NCBI RefSeq assembly: GCF_009728995.1
Contig: NZ_VTZW01000018.1
Location: 6,227-69,112, forward strand
Reading direction: 5' to 3'
DNA: 62,886 nucleotides
From: Streptomonospora sp. PA3
GTDB lineage: Bacteria > Actinomycetota > Actinomycetes > Streptosporangiales > Streptosporangiaceae
Shown here: positions 9,659 through 16,897 of the stretch, in pieces
Position numbering within the stretch: the first letter of the stretch is position 1
Layout of the letters: every line of letters begins with the position of its first letter
The notes under the pieces: model-generated
The model's input: only the letters and a program-made list of their open reading frames with translations
What the model was told of the DNA's origin: nothing
Databases searched by the model: none
Program-made: the position numbers and the translations under genes

Positions 9659-12600
9659 ATGCTCGACCGACCGCCGAACGGAGAGAACGGGGAACCGCAG
9701 GAGCCGGCCCCGAACACACCGGAGGCACCACAGGACGGCGCCTCCCCGTACGCGGACTTCGACGCGCCTCCGCCGCCCTATGCCCGGTACGGGCCGCAGG
9801 AGTACCGGTCCGAGCAGCGGTCGGGAGGTCAGGCGCCGCCGTATCCGGAGCACACCGGCCGCCCCGGCCGCGGCCGCCACGCGGCCCAGGGGGATGCGGC
9901 GGACGGCAACCCCTACCGCCTGCCGGGGCGCGGCGAGCAGGGGGGCCGCAGCGCTGATCCCGCTCAGCAGCGGCCTGGCAGTGGGCCGCAGCGGCCGCCG
10001 GACGGCGGGACATCGGGGCAGCAGGGGCAGCAGCAGGTCGGCGGGACGCCCGCGGCAGGCCGCCCGGCTCACCCTCAGGCGAGCCCGCAGTGGCCCGGCA
10101 GCACGGCTGGATACGAGGCGCCCCGGCAGTCCGGGGCCTCCGCGGCCCCCAAGCCGGAAGACCAGACGACCCCGCTGAACCGCTCCGCCACCCCGGCGCA
10201 CCCGGCGGCCGGTCCCCAGCAGTCGGGCACCGCCCGCCCCGCGACCGGACCGCAGCAGGCCGGCAGCACGCCCGGCCCCGGCTCGGCGAGCCCGGCCACC
10301 GGGGCCCGGCAGCAGAGCGGCAGAACCGGCAACCCCCGTCCGGTCACCGGTCCGCAGCAGCCGACTGCGAACGCGGAGGGAGGCACGGGGCGCCCTGGCA
10401 CCGGTCCCCAGCAGTCGGGGGCCGCCCGCCCCGCAACCGGACCGCAGCAGGCCGGCAGCACGGCCCATCCCGGATCAGCGAACCCGGCTTGGGATACCCA
10501 CCAGCCCAGCGGCCCGCAGGGGTCCCGCACCCCATACCCCGCCTCCGGGCCGCAGCGATCCCACGCCCCGCACCCCGACACCGGGGGGCACCGGCCGTCC
10601 AGTGGCACCCAGGACACCAGCACCGCGCGGCCGGGCACCGCCCGCCCCGCGACCGGACCCCAGCAGGCCGAGGCACCACGCCCTGACACGGGCGCACAGT
10701 CGCCCGGCAGCCCAGCCCGCCCCCACACATCTCAGGCCTCCGCCGGACCTCAGCAGGCGAGCGGTACGCAGGGCGCCACCTCCGCGCGGCCGGCCACCGG
10801 TCCCCAGCAGTCGGGCACCGCCCGACCTGCGACCGGGCCCCGGCAATCGGCCACCGACCCGGCAACCGGCACCGCGCAGTCCGGTACCGGTTCCGCGCAG
10901 CACAGCGGTACGCAGGACACCCCCGCCCGGCCGGCCACCGGTCCGCAGCAGCCCCGGTCCCCCCGCCCGAACACGGGGCCGCAGCAGGTGGCGGGTTCCG
11001 CCGATTCCGGGGAGCCGAATCCGGAGGACGAGACGACGCCGCTGCGGCGTTCGTCGACTCCGGAGAAGTCCGGTCCCGCCCGGCCTGCGACCGGGCGCCA
11101 GGCTCACAGCGGCGCTTCGGGGACGGGCTCGGCGCAGGGCGTTTCCGGACCGCAGCATCCCGGCACGACCGCGGCCGGCTCCGGCCCGGCGCGCCCGAGT
11201 ACCGGTCGGCAAGGGCCGGGCGGCGGCGAGCAGCCCGATCGGCTCGGGGAACCCGAGGCTGCCGAGCAGACCGTGCTCCTGCCGCCCGTCGACGCATCGG
11301 CGCCACCCGCGACCCCGCGCCCCACCGCCGAGTCCTGGGGCGGGCAAGCCGGTCCGCCGGAATCTGACGCTCGGCGCCCGGCGACCGGGCCTCAGGCGTC
11401 CGGGGCGACCCCGCAGGCACCGGGCACAGACCAGGGGCGGCCCCCGCAGGAATCAGTGACGGCGCGCCCGGCAACCGGACCGCAGTCGTCAAACCCCCCA
11501 TCGGGAACCGGCCCGCGCCAACCGCAAGCAGCGCGGCCGGCAACTGGACCGCAGGGCTCGCCCGGCGCCCCCGGATCGCGCGCCGGTTACCCGGCGACCG
11601 GTTCTCCACAGCCGGGTGCAGGGGCCGCTCCGCAGGCGGAGGAGCCCAAGCCGGAAGAGCAGACCGTCAACCTGCAGCGCATCGACGCTTCGGCCACCGA
11701 CACGGCCGGGCCTCCCCTGCCCTCGGTCCGACCGCGCCGGGTAGGCGGTTCGGGACGTGCCGAGCAGGCGGACCGGTCGGCCCAGGAGCATTCTGAGCGA
11801 TCGCGGTACGAGCCGGACCGGAAAGCTCCGGAGGGAGACCGGCGTTCCGCCGGGACCCGATGGCCGGGGCAGGCGCCCGGGTCGTCTCCGACGGGTCCGG
11901 GCGGAGGCGCAGCGCAGCCCGGCCGGGACCGCCCGGCGCCCGGGCCGCAGCAGACCGCCGGACCGGAACAGGACCGTGAGCGGCAGGCCGCTCACGGAGC
12001 GGAGGGATACCGGCGTCCCCAGCCCGAGGGGCAGGCGGGAACCCGGGAACAGGCGGCTCAGCCGCGCCCGGCGACCGGACCGCAGCGGCCGGAGGTGCGT
12101 CCCGATACCGGTCCCCAGCAAGCCGGTACGGCCTATCATCCGCCGGCCGATCCGTCCGCAGGCGCTGCGGACCGGACCGCGCAACCGGGTGAGACGGCGC
12201 GGCAGGCGCCCGCTTCGGGGCCGCAGGCCGCGTTCCGGCAACAGGCGCCCGCCTCGGGGCCGCAGGCGGCGTTCCGGCAGCAGACTCCCTCCGCGGGTTC
12301 GCCGTCGCCGCACGAGCGGCCGCCGTCGTCGGCGCCTTCGGCCGGATACCCCGCCGCAAGCGCCGCCTCCGCTCAGGCGCCGCCGGGAGCGGACACTGCG
12401 CTGTCCCACGTCGCGCCGGTTCCGCCCGCCGAGCACCCGTCCGGGCCGCAGGCCGGCTACGCGGCCGGGCACTCGGTGTCTGCCGTCGCGGGCTCCGCGG
12501 AGGCTCGGGCCTTCATCGAGGGGACGAACCCTGCTCCGTCCTCGCCGGCGCGCCCCGCGCCCGGTCGGCCCGACTCCTACGAGCGCCGTCTGCGCGAGCT

Positions 12601-12691
12601 GCCCGGAGTCCCCGTCTCGCTGCTGCCCAGGGCTCTCTACAAGGCGACCGGCGGCAGGATCCGCCTGGGCGGCCGCACACGCGCCGGGTAG
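9659..12691 (+). CDS. Giant Pro/Gln/Thr-rich repetitive T7SS-associated protein
   Basis: This is about 1,010 residues of low-complexity sequence built on ARPATGPQQ-type units repeated many times, with no signal peptide or membrane helix. ATG 9659 follows GGGAG; GTG 9620 is an alternative. Four related acidic motifs interrupt it near residues 164, 452, 529 and 662 (cores DQTTPL, DETTPL, EQTVLL, EQTVNL). They resemble Thr-phosphorylation/FHA-binding sites. The last about 35 residues are conserved-looking (RLRELPGVPVSLLPRAL, then KATGGRIRLG). They resemble the linker that precedes the ATPase domain in EspI-type proteins, but the protein ends there. It may be an EspI-like protein split from its ATPase. 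Confidence 0.7.
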   Translation: MLDRPPNGENGEPQEPAPNTPEAPQDGASPYADFDAPPPPYARYGPQEYRSEQRSGGQAPPYPEHTGRPGRGRHAAQGDAADGNPYRLPGRGEQGGRSADPAQQRPGSGPQRPPDGGTSGQQGQQQVGGTPAAGRPAHPQASPQWPGSTAGYEAPRQSGASAAPKPEDQTTPLNRSATPAHPAAGPQQSGTARPATGPQQAGSTPGPGSASPATGARQQSGRTGNPRPVTGPQQPTANAEGGTGRPGTGPQQSGAARPATGPQQAGSTAHPGSANPAWDTHQPSGPQGSRTPYPASGPQRSHAPHPDTGGHRPSSGTQDTSTARPGTARPATGPQQAEAPRPDTGAQSPGSPARPHTSQASAGPQQASGTQGATSARPATGPQQSGTARPATGPRQSATDPATGTAQSGTGSAQHSGTQDTPARPATGPQQPRSPRPNTGPQQVAGSADSGEPNPEDETTPLRRSSTPEKSGPARPATGRQAHSGASGTGSAQGVSGPQHPGTTAAGSGPARPSTGRQGPGGGEQPDRLGEPEAAEQTVLLPPVDASAPPATPRPTAESWGGQAGPPESDARRPATGPQASGATPQAPGTDQGRPPQESVTARPATGPQSSNPPSGTGPRQPQAARPATGPQGSPGAPGSRAGYPATGSPQPGAGAAPQAEEPKPEEQTVNLQRIDASATDTAGPPLPSVRPRRVGGSGRAEQADRSAQEHSERSRYEPDRKAPEGDRRSAGTRWPGQAPGSSPTGPGGGAAQPGRDRPAPGPQQTAGPEQDRERQAAHGAEGYRRPQPEGQAGTREQAAQPRPATGPQRPEVRPDTGPQQAGTAYHPPADPSAGAADRTAQPGETARQAPASGPQAAFRQQAPASGPQAAFRQQTPSAGSPSPHERPPSSAPSAGYPAASAASAQAPPGADTALSHVAPVPPAEHPSGPQAGYAAGHSVSAVAGSAEARAFIEGTNPAPSSPARPAPGRPDSYERRLRELPGVPVSLLPRALYKATGGRIRLGGRTRAG

Positions 12692-13049
12692 CCGGGGAGC
12701 ACCGGCCGCGGCGGGCGACCAGCGGGGCGCCCGGATTACAGGATGCCGGTGCGCCGCGCCAGAGCGCGGGCGCGTCCACAACCGGCCCGCGCCCGCAGAG
12801 GCCCGTTCCGCGCCGACGGGCGTGCCGGCACATGGGCACGTCCGTGAGCGATGCTTCCGCGCTGAAGTGGTGGAACTGCGGCACGGTGAACCGCGCGCGG
12901 CGCCGGACAGGACCCCCGCGCCCCGCGGGGGTCCTGTCCGGCGCATGCGCGCCAGTCGTAATCCCGAACATCGAGGGTGACGAAGCAGCACCCGTGTCGG
13001 GCAAAATGTGCTGTCTCACGGCCAATCGCGTTCTGAGGAGACGGCCCCG
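12692..13049. other. Intergenic region with a perfect hairpin
   Basis: This 358-bp spacer contains the 20-bp perfect hairpin at 12901-12943 and, nearer the right end, the promoter and TGAGGAGA binding site of the methyltransferase. A 73-codon frame crosses it but reads through the hairpin and shows no family resemblance, so I do not call a gene. Confidence 0.5.
12901..12943. terminator. Perfect 20-bp hairpin, 3-base loop
   Basis: Positions 12901-12920 pair without mismatch to 12924-12943 around a CCC loop. It lies 210 bp downstream of the Pro/Gln-rich gene. A terminator is the simplest reading, though the length and perfection of the stem are unusual. Confidence 0.7.
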
Positions 13050-13880
13050 ATGAGCACCGATCCCGGTCAGGACGGGGGGCACGGCGTCCCGACCGTGCCC
13101 AGCGCGGCCCGCCTCTACGACTACTACCTCGGCGGCAAGAACAACTTCGCAGTGGACCGCGAGCTCGCGGCGAAGATCGAGTCGCAGGTCCCCGAGATCA
13201 AGCAGATGGCGCGCGCGAACCGGCGGTTCCTCACTCGCGCGGTGGAGTACATGGCCCGCCAAGGGATCGATCAGTTCCTGGACATCGGCTCCGGCCTGCC
13301 CGCGTCGGACCCGGTCCACGAGGTCGCGCGCCGGCACAGTCCCGAGGCACGCGTGGTCTACGTCGACCACGACCCCGTGGTGCGGGTCCACGCCGAGGCG
13401 CTGCTGGCGGACCGGGCCGAAATCACGGGCGTCATCCAGGCGGACATGCGCGATCCGGAGGGCATCTTCGCCGACCCGGCGCTCACCGGCCGCATCGACC
13501 CCGACCGCCCGGTCGGGCTGCTGCTCGTCGCGATGCTGCACTTCCTGCAGGACCACGAGGATCCCTACGGCCTGCTTCGGCGCTACCTGGAGCGGCTGCC
13601 GGCCGGCTCCTTCGTGGCCATCAGCCACGTCGAGAACGAGACGGCCCCCGAACGCGCCGCCGCCCTGGAGCGGTTCTACGCGAGCACCAGCTCACCAGGC
13701 CAGACCCGCTCCCGCGCGGAGATCGCCCGCTTCTTCGAGGGCCTGGAACTCGTCGACCCGCCCGGCCTCGCCCACGGCGGCGACTGGACCACCGACCCCT
13801 CGCCCGTCGTCGACGCCGACGACCACATCCCGCCGGAACAGGCCTGGGGCCTGGCCGGAGTGGCCCGGATCCCCGGGTAG
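13050..13880 (+). CDS. SAM-dependent methyltransferase, DUF574 (Methyltransf_19)
   Basis: This is a 276-residue protein of the large actinomycete DUF574 family. Family hallmarks are visible: SAARLYDYYLGGKNNFAVDR near the N-terminus, the SAM-binding FLDIGSGLP at about 72-80, and VVYVDHDPVV about 30 residues later. ATG 13050 follows TGAGGAG. The physiological substrate of this expanded family is generally unknown. It appears monocistronic. Confidence 0.88.
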   Translation: MSTDPGQDGGHGVPTVPSAARLYDYYLGGKNNFAVDRELAAKIESQVPEIKQMARANRRFLTRAVEYMARQGIDQFLDIGSGLPASDPVHEVARRHSPEARVVYVDHDPVVRVHAEALLADRAEITGVIQADMRDPEGIFADPALTGRIDPDRPVGLLLVAMLHFLQDHEDPYGLLRRYLERLPAGSFVAISHVENETAPERAAALERFYASTSSPGQTRSRAEIARFFEGLELVDPPGLAHGGDWTTDPSPVVDADDHIPPEQAWGLAGVARIPG

Positions 13881-14056
13881 TCCTTACCGGAGGCGGGATT
13901 GGCCGGGCTCGGCGCGGCCGTCCCTCGGGACGTTCTCGGCGACGAACCCGGCCCTGCGGATAAGAGCGGCGGGCGGGCGGCTCGGCGCCTCGCCCCGCGT
14001 GCTGCGGCGGACGAGAGCCGGCGGCCCCCGACCGGGACGCGGGCGAGACCTTCGCC

Positions 14057-14479
14057 TCAGCCCGCCTCGTCCACGACCCGCGCAAGCTCGTCGAGGCAGC
14101 GCACCCAACCGGCCTCGGTCTGCTCCGCCCAGGTGCTGTCGGCGAAGGAATGGACGAAGACCAGCCGGCAGCCGTCGCCGTCGGGCTCCAGTTCGATGCG
14201 CAGCCCTTGGGTGCCGGCCTCCTCGTCGTGCTCCTGGAACGCGAAGACCCGTGGCGGCAGGAACTCCGTGATCTCCGCCCGCAGTTCGGTGCCGTCCTCG
14301 TCGCTGAACCGGATGGTTCCTCCGACGCGGGGATCGAACTCCGTTGCGGTGAAGGGGTACCACCGGCTCAGGTGCTCCGGCTCGGTGACGGCCCGCCACA
14401 CCTTCTGCGGCGGGTGCGCGAAGCGCCGCTCGAAGCGCAGCTCCCACTCGTCCCCGACGGGGCGCAAGGCGTCGCTCAT
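14057..14479 (-). CDS. SRPBCC/AHSA1 domain protein
   Basis: This is a 140-residue single-domain protein with the START-like fold typical of AHSA1-type proteins: FERRFAHPPQKVWRAVTEPE at the N-terminus, WYPF, then GGTIRF and a C-terminal amphipathic helix. ATG 14479 has a GGAG-type site upstream. These proteins bind small hydrophobic ligands. In many actinobacteria an ArsR regulator precedes them, but none is present here. It is divergent from the MDMPI-family gene across an AT-rich 232-bp spacer. Confidence 0.85.
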   Translation of the reverse strand: MSDALRPVGDEWELRFERRFAHPPQKVWRAVTEPEHLSRWYPFTATEFDPRVGGTIRFSDEDGTELRAEITEFLPPRVFAFQEHDEEAGTQGLRIELEPDGDGCRLVFVHSFADSTWAEQTEAGWVRCLDELARVVDEAG

Positions 14480-14711
14480 GGTCTCCTCCTTCGTATCGGC
14501 CTGACCCGGCGTCTTACGTTCCATACCAGCAATATAACCAGACAGGAATATACAAGCCAACACACACACCGCGCGAGCGAACGATTGACCGGGTCCTGCC
14601 GCGAGTCCATACTTCCGGATCAGCGGCGCGAAGCGGTCCGGCCGGGGCGGCCGCGGCCGCCCCGGCCGGCTCATCGCATCGGCCGGACCCGCGATTCGTT
14701 GAGGCGGCACT

Positions 14712-15347
14712 ATGGCGCAGCAGGGCGACGGAACCGATGTGCTGTCCATGGCCATGCGGGAACGCGCCGAATTCGCAGACCTGCTCGACTCACTGCCACC
14801 GGAGCAGTGGGAAGCCCCGAGTCTGTGCGAGGGCTGGCGCGTCCGCGACGTCGCCGCCCATGTGATCAGTTACGAGGAGCTGGGGTGGCCCCGCACCGTC
14901 CTGCGGCTCCTCCGCGCCGGTTTCAACCCCGAGAAGGCCAACGCGATCGGCGTCGCCGAGTACTCCCGCAGCCCCGCCGAACTCGTGCGCCTCATGCGCA
15001 CCTACGAGCGCCCCCGCGGGCTAACCGCGATACGCGGAGGCATGATCGCCCTCGTCGACGGGATGATCCACCAGCAGGACATCCGCCGCCCACTCGGCCT
15101 TCCCCGCGACATCCCGCACGACCGGCTCCGCACCGCGCTGCGGTTGGCCCTGCAGGCCCCGCCCATCGGAGCGGCCAAGCGCGCCAGGGGCCTGACCCTG
15201 GTCGCCGACGACCTCCACTGGACGACCGGCAGCGGCCCCGAGGTACGCGGCCCGGGCGAGGCCCTCCTGATGTCGATCGCGGGACGCCCCGACGCACTGC
15301 CGGACATCGACGGCCCTGGCCGCCACCAGCTGGCGGAACGCATGTGA
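14712..15347 (+). CDS. Maleylpyruvate isomerase (MDMPI) family, mycothiol-dependent enzyme
   Basis: This is a 211-residue DinB-like helical bundle. Near residues 37-50 is LCEGWRVRDVAAHV, whose His is a metal ligand in the family, and further His residues occur at DGMIHQQDIR. It probably uses mycothiol for thiol transfer or detoxification; the substrate cannot be told from sequence. It is the last intact chromosomal gene before the stacked integration site. Confidence 0.82.
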   Translation: MAQQGDGTDVLSMAMRERAEFADLLDSLPPEQWEAPSLCEGWRVRDVAAHVISYEELGWPRTVLRLLRAGFNPEKANAIGVAEYSRSPAELVRLMRTYERPRGLTAIRGGMIALVDGMIHQQDIRRPLGLPRDIPHDRLRTALRLALQAPPIGAAKRARGLTLVADDLHWTTGSGPEVRGPGEALLMSIAGRPDALPDIDGPGRHQLAERM

Positions 15348-15427
15348 ATCGCGCGGCAGGACCGGCTTGCCTGGAGGGTGCGAGCGAGCTGTTTCGCGCC
15401 ACGGCTCTGACCGGCTACTACGGCCAC

Positions 15428-15461
15428 AAAAGAGCCGACGAGAGGACTTGGCCCCCTAACC
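15428..15461. repeat. Degenerate third copy of the tRNA-Thr att core (integration scar)
   Basis: Positions 15428-15461 match the att repeat at 31 of 34 bases. The repeat is the 3' part of tRNA-Thr, and the mismatches fall in the T-arm. It lies about 870 bp outside the current left att site, as expected for the outer end of an older, mostly deleted element. Confidence 0.75.
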
Positions 15462-15534
15462 CGCAAGAGATCGAGGCGGTGCATGCGGCGCACCGCAGCC
15501 GCCCGCGGTCGGCAACGACGCACTAACCGCGTAG

Positions 15535-15810
15535 ATCTCCGCGATCCCACCGGCCCATCACCTGTCCGGACCGCAGGCCGGCCACGCCGGAGGCGGCGGA
15601 TCCGTTTGGGCGGTCGCCGGCTCCGGGGAGGCCAGGGCGTTCCTCGAAGGGGGCAGCGTCCCGCCCGCAACTCCCGAGCGCCCGGCCGGTCGACCCGACT
15701 CCTTCGAACGACGACTGCGCGAACTCCCCGGAGTCCCGGTTTCACTGCTTCCGCGGGCGCTTTACAAGGCGACGGGCGGCAAAATCCGCCTGGATTCCGG
15801 TGCCAGGTAA
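15535..15810 (+). pseudogene. Fragment paralogous to the C-terminus of the Pro/Gln-rich T7SS protein
   Basis: After an in-frame TAG at 15532, an open stretch encodes about 91 residues with no ATG, GTG or TTG start. It aligns with the last about 90 residues of the gene at 9659-12691. Both have SGPQAG, AVAGS-EARAF, a GRPDS(Y/F)ERRLRELPGVPV segment and LLPRALYKATGG followed by (R/K)IRL. Only the extreme C-terminal residues differ. It is best read as a truncated relic. The preserved frame and many synonymous changes show that it is an old paralogue, not a recent copy. Confidence 0.8.
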
Positions 15811-15848
15811 CCGTCGGCTGTCCGCTCCGGCCGTTCGCGGAGGTGCTG

Positions 15849-16205
15849 CTAACCGGGCTTCGGAACCCACGGCATGGCTTCGCGCCATCCGGGGCGATCA
15901 TGCGCCCAGTCCATCATCACTGCGGCGATCGGTTCCGGCCCGAACATCTCGAACGGCCTTGGAGCGTAATGAGCCTGGAAGTGCCTGTCGGCGCTACCTT
16001 CGCGATACTCCACCTGATAGCTCATGTCGTCGTTCAGGTACGCCTGCATGTAGTGCTGGTCCACGGGCTCCAGGTCGAGCCGTTCAAAGATCACGAACCG
16101 GTTGTGCAGCGTCATATCGGCGAGTAGGTCATGCAGCGCGTCCTTCGCCGGATCCTCCACAACGCGCCCGCCATCGACGATTGCCCGCAGCCGTGGTTTC
16201 GCCAT
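15849..16205 (-). CDS. Hypothetical protein, remnant-island cargo
   Basis: This is a 118-residue protein from ATG 16205 (a frame upstream to 16235 has no better start). It is soluble, with acidic and aromatic residues in the second half (QVEYREG, HYAPRPFEMFG, MMDWAHDRPGW). I do not recognise the family. The layout loosely recalls small immunity proteins, but that is weak. It lies between the scar att at 15428 and the left att of the present element, so it was probably brought by the older element. The ribosome binding site is poor. Confidence 0.55.
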   Translation of the reverse strand: MAKPRLRAIVDGGRVVEDPAKDALHDLLADMTLHNRFVIFERLDLEPVDQHYMQAYLNDDMSYQVEYREGSADRHFQAHYAPRPFEMFGPEPIAAVMMDWAHDRPGWREAMPWVPKPG

Positions 16206-16293
16206 ACCGGCAACCCTATTAGCACCCGCATGCACATCCGCCGCTCGCTCCCGCCGGGCGGCGGTGTCATGTCAAGGCTTCGACCAGCGAATA

Positions 16294-16340
16294 CGGGCAT
16301 GAAAAGAGCCGACGAGGGGACTTGAACCCCTAACCTATCG
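16294..16340. repeat. attL direct repeat (47 bp)
   Basis: The repeat is identical to 26139-26185. It corresponds to the tRNA-Thr 3' portion from the anticodon stem to just beyond the acceptor end. It is the displaced chromosomal tRNA end left by integration. Confidence 0.92.
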
Positions 16341-16897
16341 TTAGCCTGCGGGGGTGCCGCTGGGGTGCGGCCACTCCCCCGGACGGCCGCTGAGCTGGGC
16401 GTCGGCCTGTTCGCCGGTTCGCACCGTTTCCCGGTCCTTCTCGGTGCCGTGTGCATCTAATGTGCATCCGCTCGGGACCTCAGCCACCGCAGCAACCAGC
16501 ACCGACGGGGCGGCTACGCGCGCACGCGCAACCACTCTTTCGGCAACCGCAGTAGCGAGCAACCACGGTCCCGGTCCGAGGTGCTCGGTCGCGCCGGTGC
16601 CGGCAACCCGAGACAGACAGAGTCGCGCGACCGAGTGCCTCGGGACTTAGAGCGCCAGTGACCATAGGGCGGCTTCCGATGCGGACCTGTCGACGCTCTG
16701 GCTGGCCGTGCTCCGGCGACGGCGCGACCCAGATGGGGCGGATGTGGTCCAGGCGGCGCGCGGTGCTGCGGCCCCCGGCGGCCGTCCGCACGCTCGGGAC
16801 CGGGCGCCAGCCCGCAGCCCGAGCGGCGGACGGCAAGCCGGTAGCGACGGCGCGGAGCGCCGTCGCCTTGATCCCATACAGCCCAATTCGGCAGCAG
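16341..16897. other. Left end of the AICE, no gene recognised
   Basis: This 557-bp stretch is GC-rich and shows no frame with a recognisable family. It contains candidate integrase arm sites at 16450-16470. The sharp composition change near 16,880 marks the boundary to the AT-rich cargo gene. Confidence 0.5.
16450..16470. promoter_or_regulatory. Candidate integrase arm-type sites, left
   Basis: Two direct TGTGCAT copies lie 11 bp apart, the second extended to TGTGCATCCG. The same pair, with the same spacing, occurs at the other end (26065-26086). A pair at both ends of an integrated element is what arm-type integrase sites would look like. This is inference. Confidence 0.45.

Noticed and set aside
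7081-9717. 878-codon minus-strand frame opposite eccD and the ATPase-like gene
   Set aside because: The composition is His/Arg/Gln/Pro-rich noise. The plus strand carries recognisable membrane and ATPase-fold proteins.
12832-13053. 73-codon plus-strand frame before the methyltransferase
   Set aside because: It reads straight through a perfect 20-bp hairpin, lacks a ribosome binding site and matches no family I know.
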